A stretch of DNA of 64,000 nt. Origin: Dolomitihabitans soli. Lineage in GTDB: Bacteria > Actinomycetota > Actinomycetes > Streptosporangiales > Streptosporangiaceae. Made by a program: the position numbers and the translations under genes. Location: positions 55,141 to 119,140 of the forward strand of contig NZ_JAKNTW010000025.1 of the NCBI RefSeq assembly GCF_022213955.1, in the 5' to 3' direction. Of this stretch, positions 15,282 through 23,683 are shown one piece after another. How positions within the stretch are numbered: position 1 is the stretch's first letter; each line of letters begins with the position of its first letter. The notes beneath the pieces were generated by a model. It did no database searches, was not told the origin of the DNA, and saw only the letters and a list, made by a program, of their open reading frames with translations.

Positions 15282-18200
15282 GTGCATGACGATCGGGTGC
15301 TTGTCGAGGGGCGGCTGGAGAGGGTTCTGCGGGAGCGGATCCGGCCCGCGGTCCACGGGCGGGCCGTGCCGCTCACGGCCGAGGTCTGGCATGCGCCGGG
15401 CGAGCCGGTCCCGTTCGCCGAGGCGTGCGGGCAGGAGTACGGCCCGGCCGCCGTGGGCGACGCGTGGGGGCCGCCGTGGGGGACGAGCTGGTTCAGGCTG
15501 TCGGGACGGGTGCCGGCGGCGTGGGCGGGGGAGACCGTGGAGGCGGTCGTCGACCTCGGGTTCGACGCCGACCGGCCGGGATTCCAGTGCGAAGGGCTGG
15601 CCCACCTGCCGGACGGGACGCCCGTCAAGGGACTCAACCCGCGTAACGCGTGGCTGCCGGCGGCGGACCCGGCTGCCGGGGGTGAGGAGGTCGCGTTCCT
15701 GGTGGAGGCGGCGGCCAATCCGCTGATCGACTACTCGGGCGGCCCGTCCCCGCTGGGCGAGCTGAGCACGGCGGGCCGCGAGCCGCTGTACCGGCTCGCC
15801 CGGATGGACCTGGCCGTGTTCGACCACGGGGTGTGGGAGCTGGTCCAGGATCTGGACGTACTCGGTCAGCTCATGCGCGAGCTGGGCACGCACGAGCCGC
15901 GCAGGTTCGAGATCCTGCGCGCCATCGAGCGGGCCCTCGACTCCCTCGACCTGCACGACGTCCCCGCTACGGCGGGCGAGGCGCGCAAGTGGCTCGCCGA
16001 CCCGCTGGGCCGTACCGCCCACGCCAGCGCGCACCGGATCTCCGCCGTGGGCCACGCGCACATCGACTCCGCCTGGCTGTGGCCGCTGCGCGAGACCGTG
16101 CGCAAGGTCGCCAGAACCGCCGCGAACGTGACCCAGCTGATGGACGATCACCCGGGCTTCCGGTTCGCCATGTCCCAGGCGCAGCAGCTCGACTGGATCA
16201 AGGAGCACCACCCGCTCGTCTACGACCGGGTGAAGCGACATGTCGCCGACGGCCGTTTCATCCCGGTGGGCGGCATGTGGGTGGAATCGGATACCAACAT
16301 GCCCGGCGGCGAGGCCCTGGCCCGGCAGTTCGTGCACGGCAAGCGGTTCTTCGCCGAGGAGTTCGGCGTCGAGACCGAGGAGGTGTGGCTGCCCGACTCC
16401 TTCGGCTACTCGGCCGCGCTGCCCCAGCTCGTGAAGTTGTCGGGGTCGCGCTGGTTCCTCACCCAGAAGATCTCGTGGAACCAGACGAATCCCTTCCCGC
16501 ACCACACCTTCGCCTGGGAGGGCATCGACGGGACCAGGGTGTTCACCCACTTTCCCCCGGTGGACACCTACAACGCCGAGCTGTCGGGCGGCGAACTGGC
16601 CCGCGCCTCGCGCAACTTCACCGAGAAGGGCAGGGCGACCCGCTCGCTCGTGCCGTACGGCTGGGGCGACGGCGGCGGCGGTCCGACCAGGGAGATGCTG
16701 GCCCGCGCCCGCCGCACCGCCGACCTGGAGGGGTCGCCGCGCGTCTCGCTGCACACCCCCGCGGAGTTCTTCGCCGCGGCCGAGGCGGAGTATCCCGACC
16801 CGCCGGTGTGGTCCGGCGAGCTCTACCTTGAGCTGCACCGCGGCACCTACACCAGCCAGGCCAGGATGAAGCAGGGCAACCGCCGCAGTGAGCATCTGCT
16901 GCGCGAGGCGGAGCTCTGGTCGGCCACGGCCGCGGTCGCCGGGCTGGTGGAGTATCCCCACGACGAGCTGGACCGCGTCTGGAAGACGGTCCTGCTGCAC
17001 CAGTTCCACGACATCCTGCCGGGCAGTTCCATCGCCTGGGTCCACCGCGAGGCCGAGCGCACCTACGCGCGGGTCGCCGCCGAGCTGGAGGCCGTCATCG
17101 AGCGGGCTCAGCGGGCGCTGGCGGGAGAGGGAGACGGCACCGTCGTCTTCAACGCCGCGCCGATGGGCCGGGACGGCGTCCCCGCGCTGGCGGCGGTGCC
17201 CCGCCCGCACCCCGCGGACCCGGCGGCGGACACGACCGTCTCGGCGGAGCCCGGGGGCGGATTCGTCCTGGACAACGGCCTGCTCCGCGCCGAGATCGAC
17301 CGGCACGGCCTGATCGTCTCCCTCGTCGACCTCGCCGCCGGACGGGAGGTGCTCCCGCCGGGCGCGCGCGGCAACGTGGTGCAGATCCATCCCGACCTGC
17401 CCAACCGCTGGGACGCCTGGGACGTCGACGCGTACTACCGCAACACCGTGACCGACCTGGTGGCCGCGCAGGAGGTGGCCCGCCACGACGCCACGTCGGT
17501 CCGGGTCGCACGCGCCTTCGGCGCCTCCCGCCTGCGCCAGGTCCTCCGGCTGCTCCCCGGCGCCCGCCGTCTCGACATCGAGACCGAGGTCGACTGGCAC
17601 GAGACGGAGAAGATTCTCAAGGCGGCGTTCCCGCTCGACGTCCAGGCCGACCGCTCGGCGTCGGAGATCCAGTTCGGCCACGTGTACCGTGCCGCGCACA
17701 CGAACACCTCGTGGGACGCCGCGAGGTTCGAGATCTGCGCGCACCGCTGGATCCACGTCGGCGAGCCCGGCTACGGCGTCGCCGTCGCCAACGACTCCAC
17801 CTACGGTCACGACGTCACCCGGCTGGCCCGGCCCGGCGGCGGCACGACCACCACCGTACGGCTGTCGCTGCTGCGCGCCCCGCGTTTCCCCGATCCGCAG
17901 ACCGACCAGGGCACCCACCGCTTCCGCTACGCGCTGGTCCCCGGCGCGTCGATCGGCGACGCCGTGCGCGAGGGATACCATCTCAACCTCCCGGCGCGCG
18001 AGGTGCGCGGCGGGTCGGCGGTCGCCCCGCTGGTGGCCGTGGACGACCCGGCGGTGGTCGTGGAGGCGGTCAAGCTGGCCGACGACCGGTCGGGCGACGT
18101 GATCGTCCGGCTGTACGAGTCGCTGGGCGGCCGCGCGGCCGCACGGCTCATCTGTGCCGTGCCGTTGTCCTCGGTCACCGAGACCGACCTGCTGGAACGT

Positions 18201-18296
18201 CCCCTCGCCGACGGCCGGTCGCTCGCCCCGCCGGACATCACGCTGCGATTCCGGCCCTTCGAGATCATCACCCTCCGCCTGCGTACCGCTGAATGA
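15282..18296 (+). CDS. Alpha-mannosidase, GH38
   Basis: About 1004 residues from the GTG at 15282, chosen because it has GGGAGGGGAG upstream and gives the usual family opening (HDDRVLVEGRLERVLRERI); the 30 extra codons possible from an ATG at 15192 are not family-like. The catalytic domain shows the zinc motif H260-I-D262 in GHAHIDSAWLWP and the nucleophile D372 in LPDSFGYSAALPQL, plus HQFHDILPGSSI. GH38 enzymes cleave alpha-mannosides. No signal peptide is present, so it is cytoplasmic and presumably degrades imported or turned-over mannosides. It stands alone; the Pr6Pr gene follows by 10 bp and may be co-transcribed. Confidence 0.94.
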   Translation: MHDDRVLVEGRLERVLRERIRPAVHGRAVPLTAEVWHAPGEPVPFAEACGQEYGPAAVGDAWGPPWGTSWFRLSGRVPAAWAGETVEAVVDLGFDADRPGFQCEGLAHLPDGTPVKGLNPRNAWLPAADPAAGGEEVAFLVEAAANPLIDYSGGPSPLGELSTAGREPLYRLARMDLAVFDHGVWELVQDLDVLGQLMRELGTHEPRRFEILRAIERALDSLDLHDVPATAGEARKWLADPLGRTAHASAHRISAVGHAHIDSAWLWPLRETVRKVARTAANVTQLMDDHPGFRFAMSQAQQLDWIKEHHPLVYDRVKRHVADGRFIPVGGMWVESDTNMPGGEALARQFVHGKRFFAEEFGVETEEVWLPDSFGYSAALPQLVKLSGSRWFLTQKISWNQTNPFPHHTFAWEGIDGTRVFTHFPPVDTYNAELSGGELARASRNFTEKGRATRSLVPYGWGDGGGGPTREMLARARRTADLEGSPRVSLHTPAEFFAAAEAEYPDPPVWSGELYLELHRGTYTSQARMKQGNRRSEHLLREAELWSATAAVAGLVEYPHDELDRVWKTVLLHQFHDILPGSSIAWVHREAERTYARVAAELEAVIERAQRALAGEGDGTVVFNAAPMGRDGVPALAAVPRPHPADPAADTTVSAEPGGGFVLDNGLLRAEIDRHGLIVSLVDLAAGREVLPPGARGNVVQIHPDLPNRWDAWDVDAYYRNTVTDLVAAQEVARHDATSVRVARAFGASRLRQVLRLLPGARRLDIETEVDWHETEKILKAAFPLDVQADRSASEIQFGHVYRAAHTNTSWDAARFEICAHRWIHVGEPGYGVAVANDSTYGHDVTRLARPGGGTTTTVRLSLLRAPRFPDPQTDQGTHRFRYALVPGASIGDAVREGYHLNLPAREVRGGSAVAPLVAVDDPAVVVEAVKLADDRSGDVIVRLYESLGGRAAARLICAVPLSSVTETDLLERPLADGRSLAPPDITLRFRPFEIITLRLRTAE

Positions 18297-18306
18297 AGGT
18301 GTCCGA

Positions 18307-18939
18307 ATGCGTGTGACCTGGCGGATCCTGCTGGTCGTCATGGCAGTCGTCGGCCTGGTCTGCAACTGGGCCACCGCGGCCGCCCCGCTGAACCCGCCGG
18401 TCTACTTCACCGTGCAGAGCAACCTGGCCCTGGTCCTCTACTACGGCTGGCGGCTCCTCGGCCGGGACACCTCGGCCACGCTCAAGGGCGCCGTCACCCT
18501 CTACCTGGTGATCACCGGCCTGGTCGCGCACTTCGTCCTGACCGGCGGTGCCAACCCCCTGCTGCTGTTCCCCGACGGCTCGGGCGACGACGTCCGGGAC
18601 CTGGGCAGCCTGCTGCTGCACTACGTCACGCCGATCATGGCGCTGGCCGACTGGCTGCTGTTCGACCGTTCCCGGCGGCTGGGCTGGACCGACCCGCTGA
18701 AGTGGCTCGCCTACCCCTTGGCGTACGCCGTCTTCGCGCTGGGCCGGGGCGCTTTGCTCGCACCCGGGACCGCCCGCCGTTACCCCTACCCGTTCCTCGA
18801 CGTGGACCGGCTCGGCTATGACGGCGTGGCCGTTCAGGCGGTCGTCCTCGCGGTGGTCTTCGCGGTGCTCGGGTACGCCCTGATCGCACTGCGCCGCATC
18901 GGGGCGCCGGCGGCGGAGACCGTCACGGCACCGTCGTGA
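18307..18939 (+). CDS. Pr6Pr family membrane protein
   Basis: A 210-residue integral membrane protein with six hydrophobic segments. The pattern NPPVYFTVQSNLALVLYYGW and later LLHYVTPIMALADWLLFD and YPLAYAVFALGRG is typical of the Pr6Pr family, whose members contain a conserved FT-x-QSN motif and whose function is not established. The ATG at 18307 lies 10 bp after the mannosidase stop with GAAGGTG upstream, so it is probably translated from the same message. No functional link to mannose metabolism is known. Confidence 0.85.
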   Translation: MRVTWRILLVVMAVVGLVCNWATAAAPLNPPVYFTVQSNLALVLYYGWRLLGRDTSATLKGAVTLYLVITGLVAHFVLTGGANPLLLFPDGSGDDVRDLGSLLLHYVTPIMALADWLLFDRSRRLGWTDPLKWLAYPLAYAVFALGRGALLAPGTARRYPYPFLDVDRLGYDGVAVQAVVLAVVFAVLGYALIALRRIGAPAAETVTAPS

Positions 18940-19370
18940 TCTCGTTCGGGATCTCGTTCGGGATCGCCTGGCTTCGCGTCCCTGACCGGAGTGGGCCTGT
19001 TGGTAAGGCTGGCCCCACCAGCCGCCATCTGTGCCGTGTTCGGCATCGACGACAAGACCGCCATCCGCTACGCCAACGCCGCCCGCCGCCTCCTGCAGAC
19101 CCCGCGGAAACGCCCGAACCACCGTGACACCATAGGCGTCGTGATCCTGCGGATGAGCTTGTCAGCCGAAGGCTGCTCAAGGTGACGGTGTCCTGGCACA
19201 CCCATCCAGCGATGATCAAACCTCGCTGGAGCACATGTGGTTACACATGAGCGATCTCGGTCCGGTTCGCTTTCACACACCGACGATCGGAGTCCCTGGA
19301 TCGGACTGCAAAGATCAGCCGAGCGTGAACGTCCTGGCGCGGATACGGCGCTGCTGGGAGGGTGGACCTC
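18940..19370. other. Gene-poor region with recombinase remnant
   Basis: Over 400 bases without an intact gene. It carries a short recombinase-like fragment (18991-19125) and then sequence of lower GC with a CACATG repeat (two copies near 19231 and 19244). No tRNA or clear attachment site was found. The 3' end provides GGGAGGG, the ribosome binding site of the next gene. Confidence 0.5.
18991..19125 (+). pseudogene. Remnant of a tyrosine-recombinase/integrase-like C-terminus
   Basis: In the frame beginning at 18991 the stretch PAAICAVFGIDDKTAIRYANAARRLL resembles the helix-turn-helix-like C-terminal tail found in many actinobacterial integrase-related proteins (pattern LA-x-x-FGI-x-x-x-TA-x-RYA). 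It has no start, no catalytic residues and no room for a full gene. It is followed directly by QTPRKRPNHRD and then loses coding character. A relic of a mobile element is the simplest reading, with modest certainty. Confidence 0.45.
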
Positions 19371-19733
19371 ATGATGGAGGACTTGCGGGACGCCGAGCGC
19401 CGACTCCAGGCCGCGCAGCTCGCTGGAGATGTCGAGGCGCTGGATCGGCTGCTGGATGATCGGCTGATCTTTACCTTCGGTGCGAACGTTGCGACCAAGG
19501 CGGACGACCTGGAAGTGCACCGCACTCGGTCGCAGGTGGTGACGAAGGTGGCCGAGGAGGAGTTGACCGTGCTCGCCGATGGGCGCACCGGGGTGACGTG
19601 GTTTCTCGGCACCATCGAAGGGACCGTCTCCGGTGCGCCGTTCGCGGCCAGGATGCGCTACACCCGTACTTGGCTATACGGCGAGACGCACGGCTGGCGA
19701 ATCATCGCCGTGCACGCCAGCACGACCGATTGA
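19371..19733 (+). CDS. SnoaL/NTF2-like (DUF4440-type) protein
   Basis: About 120 residues from the ATG at 19371, preceded by GGGAGGG eight bases away (a GTG at 19362 overlaps that site and is less likely). The sequence DAERRLQAAQLAGDVEALDR, LLDDRLIFTF, GVTWFLGTIEG and RYTRTWLYGETHGWRIIAVH is the cone-shaped NTF2 fold of the DUF4440/SnoaL group, which includes small-molecule binding proteins and a few cyclases or hydratases. It is a lone gene between two gene-poor stretches, so its role cannot be deduced. Confidence 0.82.
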   Translation: MMEDLRDAERRLQAAQLAGDVEALDRLLDDRLIFTFGANVATKADDLEVHRTRSQVVTKVAEEELTVLADGRTGVTWFLGTIEGTVSGAPFAARMRYTRTWLYGETHGWRIIAVHASTTD

Positions 19734-20364
19734 CATAGCCGACACGTTGTCCGACGACCGGCCAGCCGGATGGTCACCGACGAGGTTCGACCGCCCCCGG
19801 GGGGCGGGCCGACGCTGGAAGCCAGGCTATCCCGGCAAGATCAAGGACTGGATCTTGGTATCCCAGCTCCGGCCCATGCACGAAAGGATCAAAGCCAGTA
19901 CTGACGGAGACACCCTCTTAGCGACGTTCAATGCGCTGAACCCACGAGGCAAAGAGGCCTTGAGATGCCGAACCCACGTGAGTTCCCGCTGAAGACCCTT
20001 CAGTTCGCGTGAACTCTGGGCCTTCCCGGCCCCCACTCAGGTTGGCGTCACCAGGGGCAAAGTCACTGGTAGTGGCAGCGTCGGGCGGTGGCGCCATTGT
20101 GACCAGTGCAGAACCTGCCGGGTGGTGCAGCAGTGGCGTAACTCCAACCTCTCCCCGCGTCTGTGTCTTGAGGGAGTGACCCCGCTCCCCCATCGCGGGG
20201 GGCTTCCCACCCTGGAGACATCTGCGCCGCCGGCTGTCCCCGCCTGGAGTTCCGTCCTGACGCCTTCGACCGCCGTGGCGCGCTTGTCGGCGGGGTCCGG
20301 TTGCGGTGCGGCATACAAAGCAAGCTTGTCCGAGGCGCTGGATGGTCCCACCGTATGAGCGAGG
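19734..20364. other. 630-bp region without a recognisable gene; inverted repeats
   Basis: No frame on either strand looks coding. A complex fold can form at 19980-20016: outer arms GAGTTC/GAACTC and inner arms CTGAAG/CTTCAG with a three-base loop, followed at 20018 by GGGCC-TTCCC-GGCCC. GAACCCACG occurs twice (near 19939 and 19970). CCCCGC/GCGGGG arms lie near 20180. Together with the upstream recombinase fragment this suggests degraded mobile DNA, possibly an element end, but no element family could be named. Confidence 0.4.
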
Positions 20365-20961
20365 CTATCGGGGGCCGCAGATGCCGAGGGCCTTGCCGAT
20401 CAGGGCGGGATCCTCGACGGTGTCGAGCAGCGCCATCGCGTAGTCGGCGCGCGAGAGCTGCATCGCGCCGCCCGTGGCGTTGGCCTCGAAGTCGATGTGC
20501 ACGCGCCCGGCGGGCGGCTTGTCGTTGAGCATCGTGGCGCGGGCGATGCTCCAGTCGAGCCCGCTGACCTGCAGCATGCCCTCGGCGCGCGCGAGGTCCA
20601 CATACGCCTCGCGGAAGAACAGCCACGCCAGGGAGACCGCGAGGCGGGGCCGGGTGGCGGGCACGGAGCGGCTGCTCGTCATCACCATCCGCCGTACGCC
20701 GTGCTCGTGCATGGCGGTGATGAGGGTGGCGGCGATCCGGCTGCCGCCGACTGCGGCGATGACGGCGTCCTGCCCCTGTACAGCCCGGTGTACGGCCTCG
20801 AGGTCGTGCGCGTCGCCCTGGTGCACGCCTGCCAGCCCGGCGCGGCCGGCGAGCAGTTCCGGCCGGCGGGCGAAGGCAGTGATCTCGTGTCCGCGCTTGA
20901 CGCCTTGCGTCAGGACGTGCTTTCCGGTCCGGCCGGTCGGTCCGATGACCATGATCTTCAT
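20365..20961 (-). CDS. NAD(P)H-binding atypical SDR (NmrA/SDR5-like)
   Basis: A 198-residue protein with an N-terminal Rossmann motif VIGPTGRTGKHV (G7-x-x-G10-x-x-G13) and body segments GDAHDLEAVHRAVQGQDAVI and RRMVMTSSRSVPAT. This is the short NAD(P)H-binding group related to NmrA and biliverdin reductase-like SDRs; members are quinone or flavin reductases or redox sensors. It is divergent from a PadR regulator, with a perfect inverted repeat between them, so it is almost certainly the regulator's target. The ATG at 20961 is the only sensible start. Confidence 0.88.
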   Translation of the reverse strand: MKIMVIGPTGRTGKHVLTQGVKRGHEITAFARRPELLAGRAGLAGVHQGDAHDLEAVHRAVQGQDAVIAAVGGSRIAATLITAMHEHGVRRMVMTSSRSVPATRPRLAVSLAWLFFREAYVDLARAEGMLQVSGLDWSIARATMLNDKPPAGRVHIDFEANATGGAMQLSRADYAMALLDTVEDPALIGKALGICGPR

Positions 20962-20986
20962 GATGGTGCCTCTTTCAATATGGTGT

Positions 20987-21023
20987 TTTGCACTATAGCG
21001 ATATTCCTGAGCTATAGTGCAAA
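20987..21023. promoter_or_regulatory. PadR operator: perfect 13-bp inverted repeat
   Basis: TTTGCACTATAGC (20987-20999) and GCTATAGTGCAAA (21011-21023) are exact reverse complements around an 11-bp spacer, in the AT-rich gap between the divergent reductase and padR genes. PadR proteins bind such dyads to repress themselves and a neighbour; TATAG in each arm can also act as part of a -10 element. Binding by the adjacent PadR protein is inferred from position. Confidence 0.75.
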
Positions 21024-21044
21024 CTGCACCAAGAAAGGAGAGTC

Positions 21045-21647
21045 ATGGCACGACGTCCCGACCTGGTCGGCCTGACCGTGCTGGCCATGCTGTCGGTACG
21101 TCCCGGCCACCCGTACGAGCTGCACCGCTTCATCGTCCACACGCACAAGGACTACGTGACGGGGCTGCCGAGAAGCCTCTACCACGCGGTCGACAAGCTG
21201 GCCGGCGAGGAGCTGATCGTCCCCGTCGAGACCAGCCGGGAAGGCCGCCGGCCCGAACGCACGATCTATGAGATCACTGACGAGGGCCGCCACGAACTGG
21301 CGACCAGGCTCCGGGCGCTTCTGGAGAACCCGGGCGGCGAGCGCCGCGTCTTCACCGCGGCCGTCTCGCTCATCGGCGTCCTCCCGATGCCCGACGCGTT
21401 GCAGTCCCTGCGCATCAGGGAGGCGGCACTCGAAGGGAACGTCGCCGGGCTGAACGGACACCTGAAAGCCCTGCGCGACAGTGGCCTGCCCGACGTCCTG
21501 GCGATCGAGCTCGACTACGAGCGGGCCTTGACCGATACCGAGCTGGCCTGGATCAGGCGGCTCATCGCCCGCCTGGAGTCGGGCGAACTCGGCTGGTCGG
21601 GCACCTACAACCGCGACCAGCTGGAAAACGTGCTCGACGAATCATGA
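21045..21647 (+). CDS. PadR-family transcriptional regulator
   Basis: A 200-residue protein with an N-terminal PadR winged helix (LVGLTVLAMLSVRPGHPYEL, then LPRSLYHAVDKLAGEELI and RPERTIYEITDEGRHEL) and a C-terminal helical dimerisation region of the Vir_act_alpha_C kind. AAGAAAGGAG lies just before the ATG. PadR repressors release DNA on binding small aromatic or drug-like ligands. The divergent reductase gene and the perfect inverted repeat between them identify the probable regulon. Confidence 0.92.
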   Translation: MARRPDLVGLTVLAMLSVRPGHPYELHRFIVHTHKDYVTGLPRSLYHAVDKLAGEELIVPVETSREGRRPERTIYEITDEGRHELATRLRALLENPGGERRVFTAAVSLIGVLPMPDALQSLRIREAALEGNVAGLNGHLKALRDSGLPDVLAIELDYERALTDTELAWIRRLIARLESGELGWSGTYNRDQLENVLDES

Positions 21648-21761
21648 GAAGCGGCTGTCAGGGTGCGCCAACACCCTGACAGCCGGACATCCGAACAAGG
21701 CGCCTGCCCTGCCTGGAGTCGCAACCTCAGGATAGGCGCCGCGACCACAAGGAGTTGCGCC

Positions 21762-22142
21762 ATGTCCGCCAACGCGGAGATCATCACCATGCTCACCCGC
21801 CTCGCCGAGGCGTGGAACGCAGGTGACGCCACTGCCTACGCCGCGCGGTTCACCGAAGACGCCGACTACATCTCCTTCGACGGCACGCACACCCGGGGGC
21901 GCCAGGCCATCGAGTCCTCGCATCGATGGCTGTTCGAGGGGCCGCTCAGGAACTCCACCATGTCCGCCCCTGACAGCGACGTCCAGGTCAAGCCGCTGGC
22001 CGCCGGCGCCGCGCTGGTGATCTCCCAGGGCGGCACCGCTGTGGACGGCCGCCGGCGCGACTCGATCGTCACCTTCACCGCCATACGCACCCCCGAGGGC
22101 TGGCGCTTCGCCTCCTTCCAGAACACCAGGGTGACGTCGTGA
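21762..22142 (+). CDS. SgcJ/EcaC-type SnoaL-like protein
   Basis: A 126-residue NTF2-fold protein: LTRLAEAWNAGDATAYAARF, TEDADYISFDGTHTRGRQAI and GWRFASFQNTRV are the hallmarks of the SgcJ/EcaC family (DUF4440-like). The family is named for an enediyne-cluster protein, but its chemistry is not settled. The ATG at 21762 was chosen because AAGGAG lies seven bases upstream. Its stop overlaps the start of the next gene as GTGA, so the two are coupled. Confidence 0.85.
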   Translation: MSANAEIITMLTRLAEAWNAGDATAYAARFTEDADYISFDGTHTRGRQAIESSHRWLFEGPLRNSTMSAPDSDVQVKPLAAGAALVISQGGTAVDGRRRDSIVTFTAIRTPEGWRFASFQNTRVTS

Positions 22143-22537
22143 CGAAGAAGAAGCTGCTCGCCGAGGTGGCCGGGGTCATCGAGGCGCCGGTCGCCAAGGT
22201 CTGGGTCGCCGTGGCCGACGAATTGCTGCCCGATGGCAGACGCTCCGGCCGTTTCACCATCGAAGACGTCCCCGGCCACACCTCCACGGTGGAGGTGGCC
22301 GGTCACACCATCTCCTTTCAGGGCGGCTGGTGGTATCGGGGCGAGTGGAGCATCGAACCGCATCCCGAGGGGGCGCTGCTCGTGCATCGCGTCTTCAACG
22401 TGGCGCGGTGGGCGCGCTGGGGCGTGCCGCTCGCCAACCGCATGTTCGTCGGTTTCGCCGGCAGTACGCGTGCGGCCTTCATGGAGAAGCTCGCCCGGAT
22501 GGGACATCGTCTGGGGTGTCCCACCCGTCCGGCCTGA
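22139..22537 (+). CDS. SRPBCC-family protein
   Basis: A 132-residue protein with the START/Bet v1-like (SRPBCC) pattern: VIEAPVAKVWVAVADE at the N-terminus, a beta-rich middle (HTISFQGGWWYRGEWSIEPH) and a C-terminal amphipathic helix (FAGSTRAAFMEKLARMGHRL). SRPBCC proteins bind hydrophobic ligands. It starts at GTG 22139, overlapping the SgcJ-like gene by 4 bp. Both small ligand-binding-fold proteins are downstream of padR on the same strand and may belong to one stress or detoxification cassette. Confidence 0.82.
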   Translation: MTKKKLLAEVAGVIEAPVAKVWVAVADELLPDGRRSGRFTIEDVPGHTSTVEVAGHTISFQGGWWYRGEWSIEPHPEGALLVHRVFNVARWARWGVPLANRMFVGFAGSTRAAFMEKLARMGHRLGCPTRPA

Positions 22538-22788
22538 ATGTCAACGGTTCTCTCCGCCGGATGCCCGTCAGGTCGGCGTAGCCCGTGGCGGGCAGGGTCG
22601 CCACTCTGATCTCCCTACGTCACTCACATCCGCACGGCCAGTGGCGGCAACCAGCGTTCTTCAGCCCGCTATCGCCTCTGGCCGGTCCGTTGTTGCTTTA
22701 GCCCTGTTCCAGCTATGAGGGGCGAACCCTGTTCGTTGGATGCAAAGAGGAAGCCTCGAAGGAGTGCCGACATCCGGAGGTGCCGTCA

Positions 22789-23508
22789 ATGGTCGTAGCG
22801 ACCCGGCCGGACGACGTGGGGTTCCCCGACCGTCCCTGGCGTAAATCCCGCAAGACCTCCTCACCCCGGCAGCCGCTCAGCCGCGAGCTGATCGTCGAGG
22901 CCGGTCTGCGGATCCTCGACGCCGAGGGGCTGGACGCGCTGAGTATGCGCAGGGTCGCCCAGAAGCTCGGCACGGGCCCAGCCTCGCTCTACGCCCACAT
23001 GGCGAACAAGGACGAGCTGCTGGAGTTGGTCTACGATCGGATCCTGGGGGAAATCCGGATCCCCGAGCCCGATCCGGAGCACTGGCGGGCGCGGCTGCGG
23101 GAGCTGGCGCTGGAGTCGTTTCGCGTGCTGACCGCCCACGCCGACATCGCCAAGGTCGCCCTCACGAACATCCCGACCACCCCCAACGCGCTCAGGACGG
23201 GCGAGGGCATGCTCGCGATCATGCTGGTCGGCGGGCTGCCGCCGCGGATCGCGGCCTGGGGGGGCGACCGCCTCTCCCTCTACATCTCGGCCGACGCCTG
23301 TGAGTGCTCGCCGCGCCGGGCAAGTCAGAGGGAGGCTGGCGAGATGTTCGGGCAGATCCGCGATTTCTACACCAACCTGCCGCCCGACCGGTTCCCGCTC
23401 CTGTCCGGCCACGTCGACGTGATGATGAACGGCGGCGGCTACCAACGGTTCGAGTTCGGCCTCGACCTGATACTGGACGGCCTCGCCAAGTACGTCCAGC
23501 GCCCCTGA
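22789..23508 (+). CDS. TetR-family regulator (TetR_C tetracycline-type domain)
   Basis: A 239-residue regulator. After a basic N-terminal extension, residues of about 28-75 form the TetR helix-turn-helix (LIVEAGLRILDAEGLDALSM, RRVAQKLGTGPASLYAHM). The long C-terminal domain with LALESFRVLTAHADIAKVAL and FEFGLDLILDGLAKYV fits the TetR_C class of ligand-binding domains. CGGAGG nine bases upstream selects the ATG at 22789 over the GTG at 22780. No obvious target gene is adjacent on the opposite strand, so it may act at a distance or control itself. Confidence 0.9.
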   Translation: MVVATRPDDVGFPDRPWRKSRKTSSPRQPLSRELIVEAGLRILDAEGLDALSMRRVAQKLGTGPASLYAHMANKDELLELVYDRILGEIRIPEPDPEHWRARLRELALESFRVLTAHADIAKVALTNIPTTPNALRTGEGMLAIMLVGGLPPRIAAWGGDRLSLYISADACECSPRRASQREAGEMFGQIRDFYTNLPPDRFPLLSGHVDVMMNGGGYQRFEFGLDLILDGLAKYVQRP

Positions 23509-23565
23509 CCGAGGCGGAAGGCGGGCGCCGAGCCGGGCACGCCCGCCGGACAGTGCCAGGCATGA

Positions 23566-23640
23566 TCAGCTGTCGATGCTCGCGGTCTTGTAGGCCCCCC
23601 ACGCGGGCTGGTCGATCCACGGCAAAGTGTGATAAATCAC
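23566..23640 (-). CDS. Possible 24-residue ORF, unknown
   Basis: On the minus strand a GTG at 23640 opens 24 codons ending PWIDQPAWGAYKTASIDS. The composition (two W, two Y, balanced charge) and the third-position GC after the first few codons look more protein-like than chance, and the start codon lies in a dyad upstream of the TetR gene. It could be the conserved tail of a lost gene or a small peptide. No ribosome binding site is obvious. Very uncertain. Confidence 0.25.
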   Translation of the reverse strand: MIYHTLPWIDQPAWGAYKTASIDS

Positions 23641-23671
23641 TTCGCAATGTGAAAGTTTGCAGAGTGTGCAA
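23629..23671. promoter_or_regulatory. Two dyads upstream of tetR (23684), probable operator
   Basis: GTGAT-AA-ATCAC (23629-23640) and TTGCA-GAGTG-TGCAA (23657-23671) are perfect short inverted repeats in an unusually AT-rich stretch directly before the TetR gene. TetR repressors of drug exporters usually bind such dyads in their own promoter. Which dyad is used is unknown. Confidence 0.5.
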
Positions 23672-23683
23672 GTTTGACTCAGA

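Noticed and set aside
15150..18374. A 1074-codon minus-strand open frame opposite the mannosidase gene
   Set aside because: It is antisense to a clear GH38 enzyme, has low-complexity R/G/H/V-rich composition, and exists because high-GC codons create stop-free complementary frames.
20063..20626. TnpB-like C-terminus on the minus strand near 20100-20350
   Set aside because: The arginine/glycine-rich tail vaguely recalls transposase C-termini, but there are no catalytic residues or zinc-finger cysteines and the upstream part is antisense to the reductase gene.
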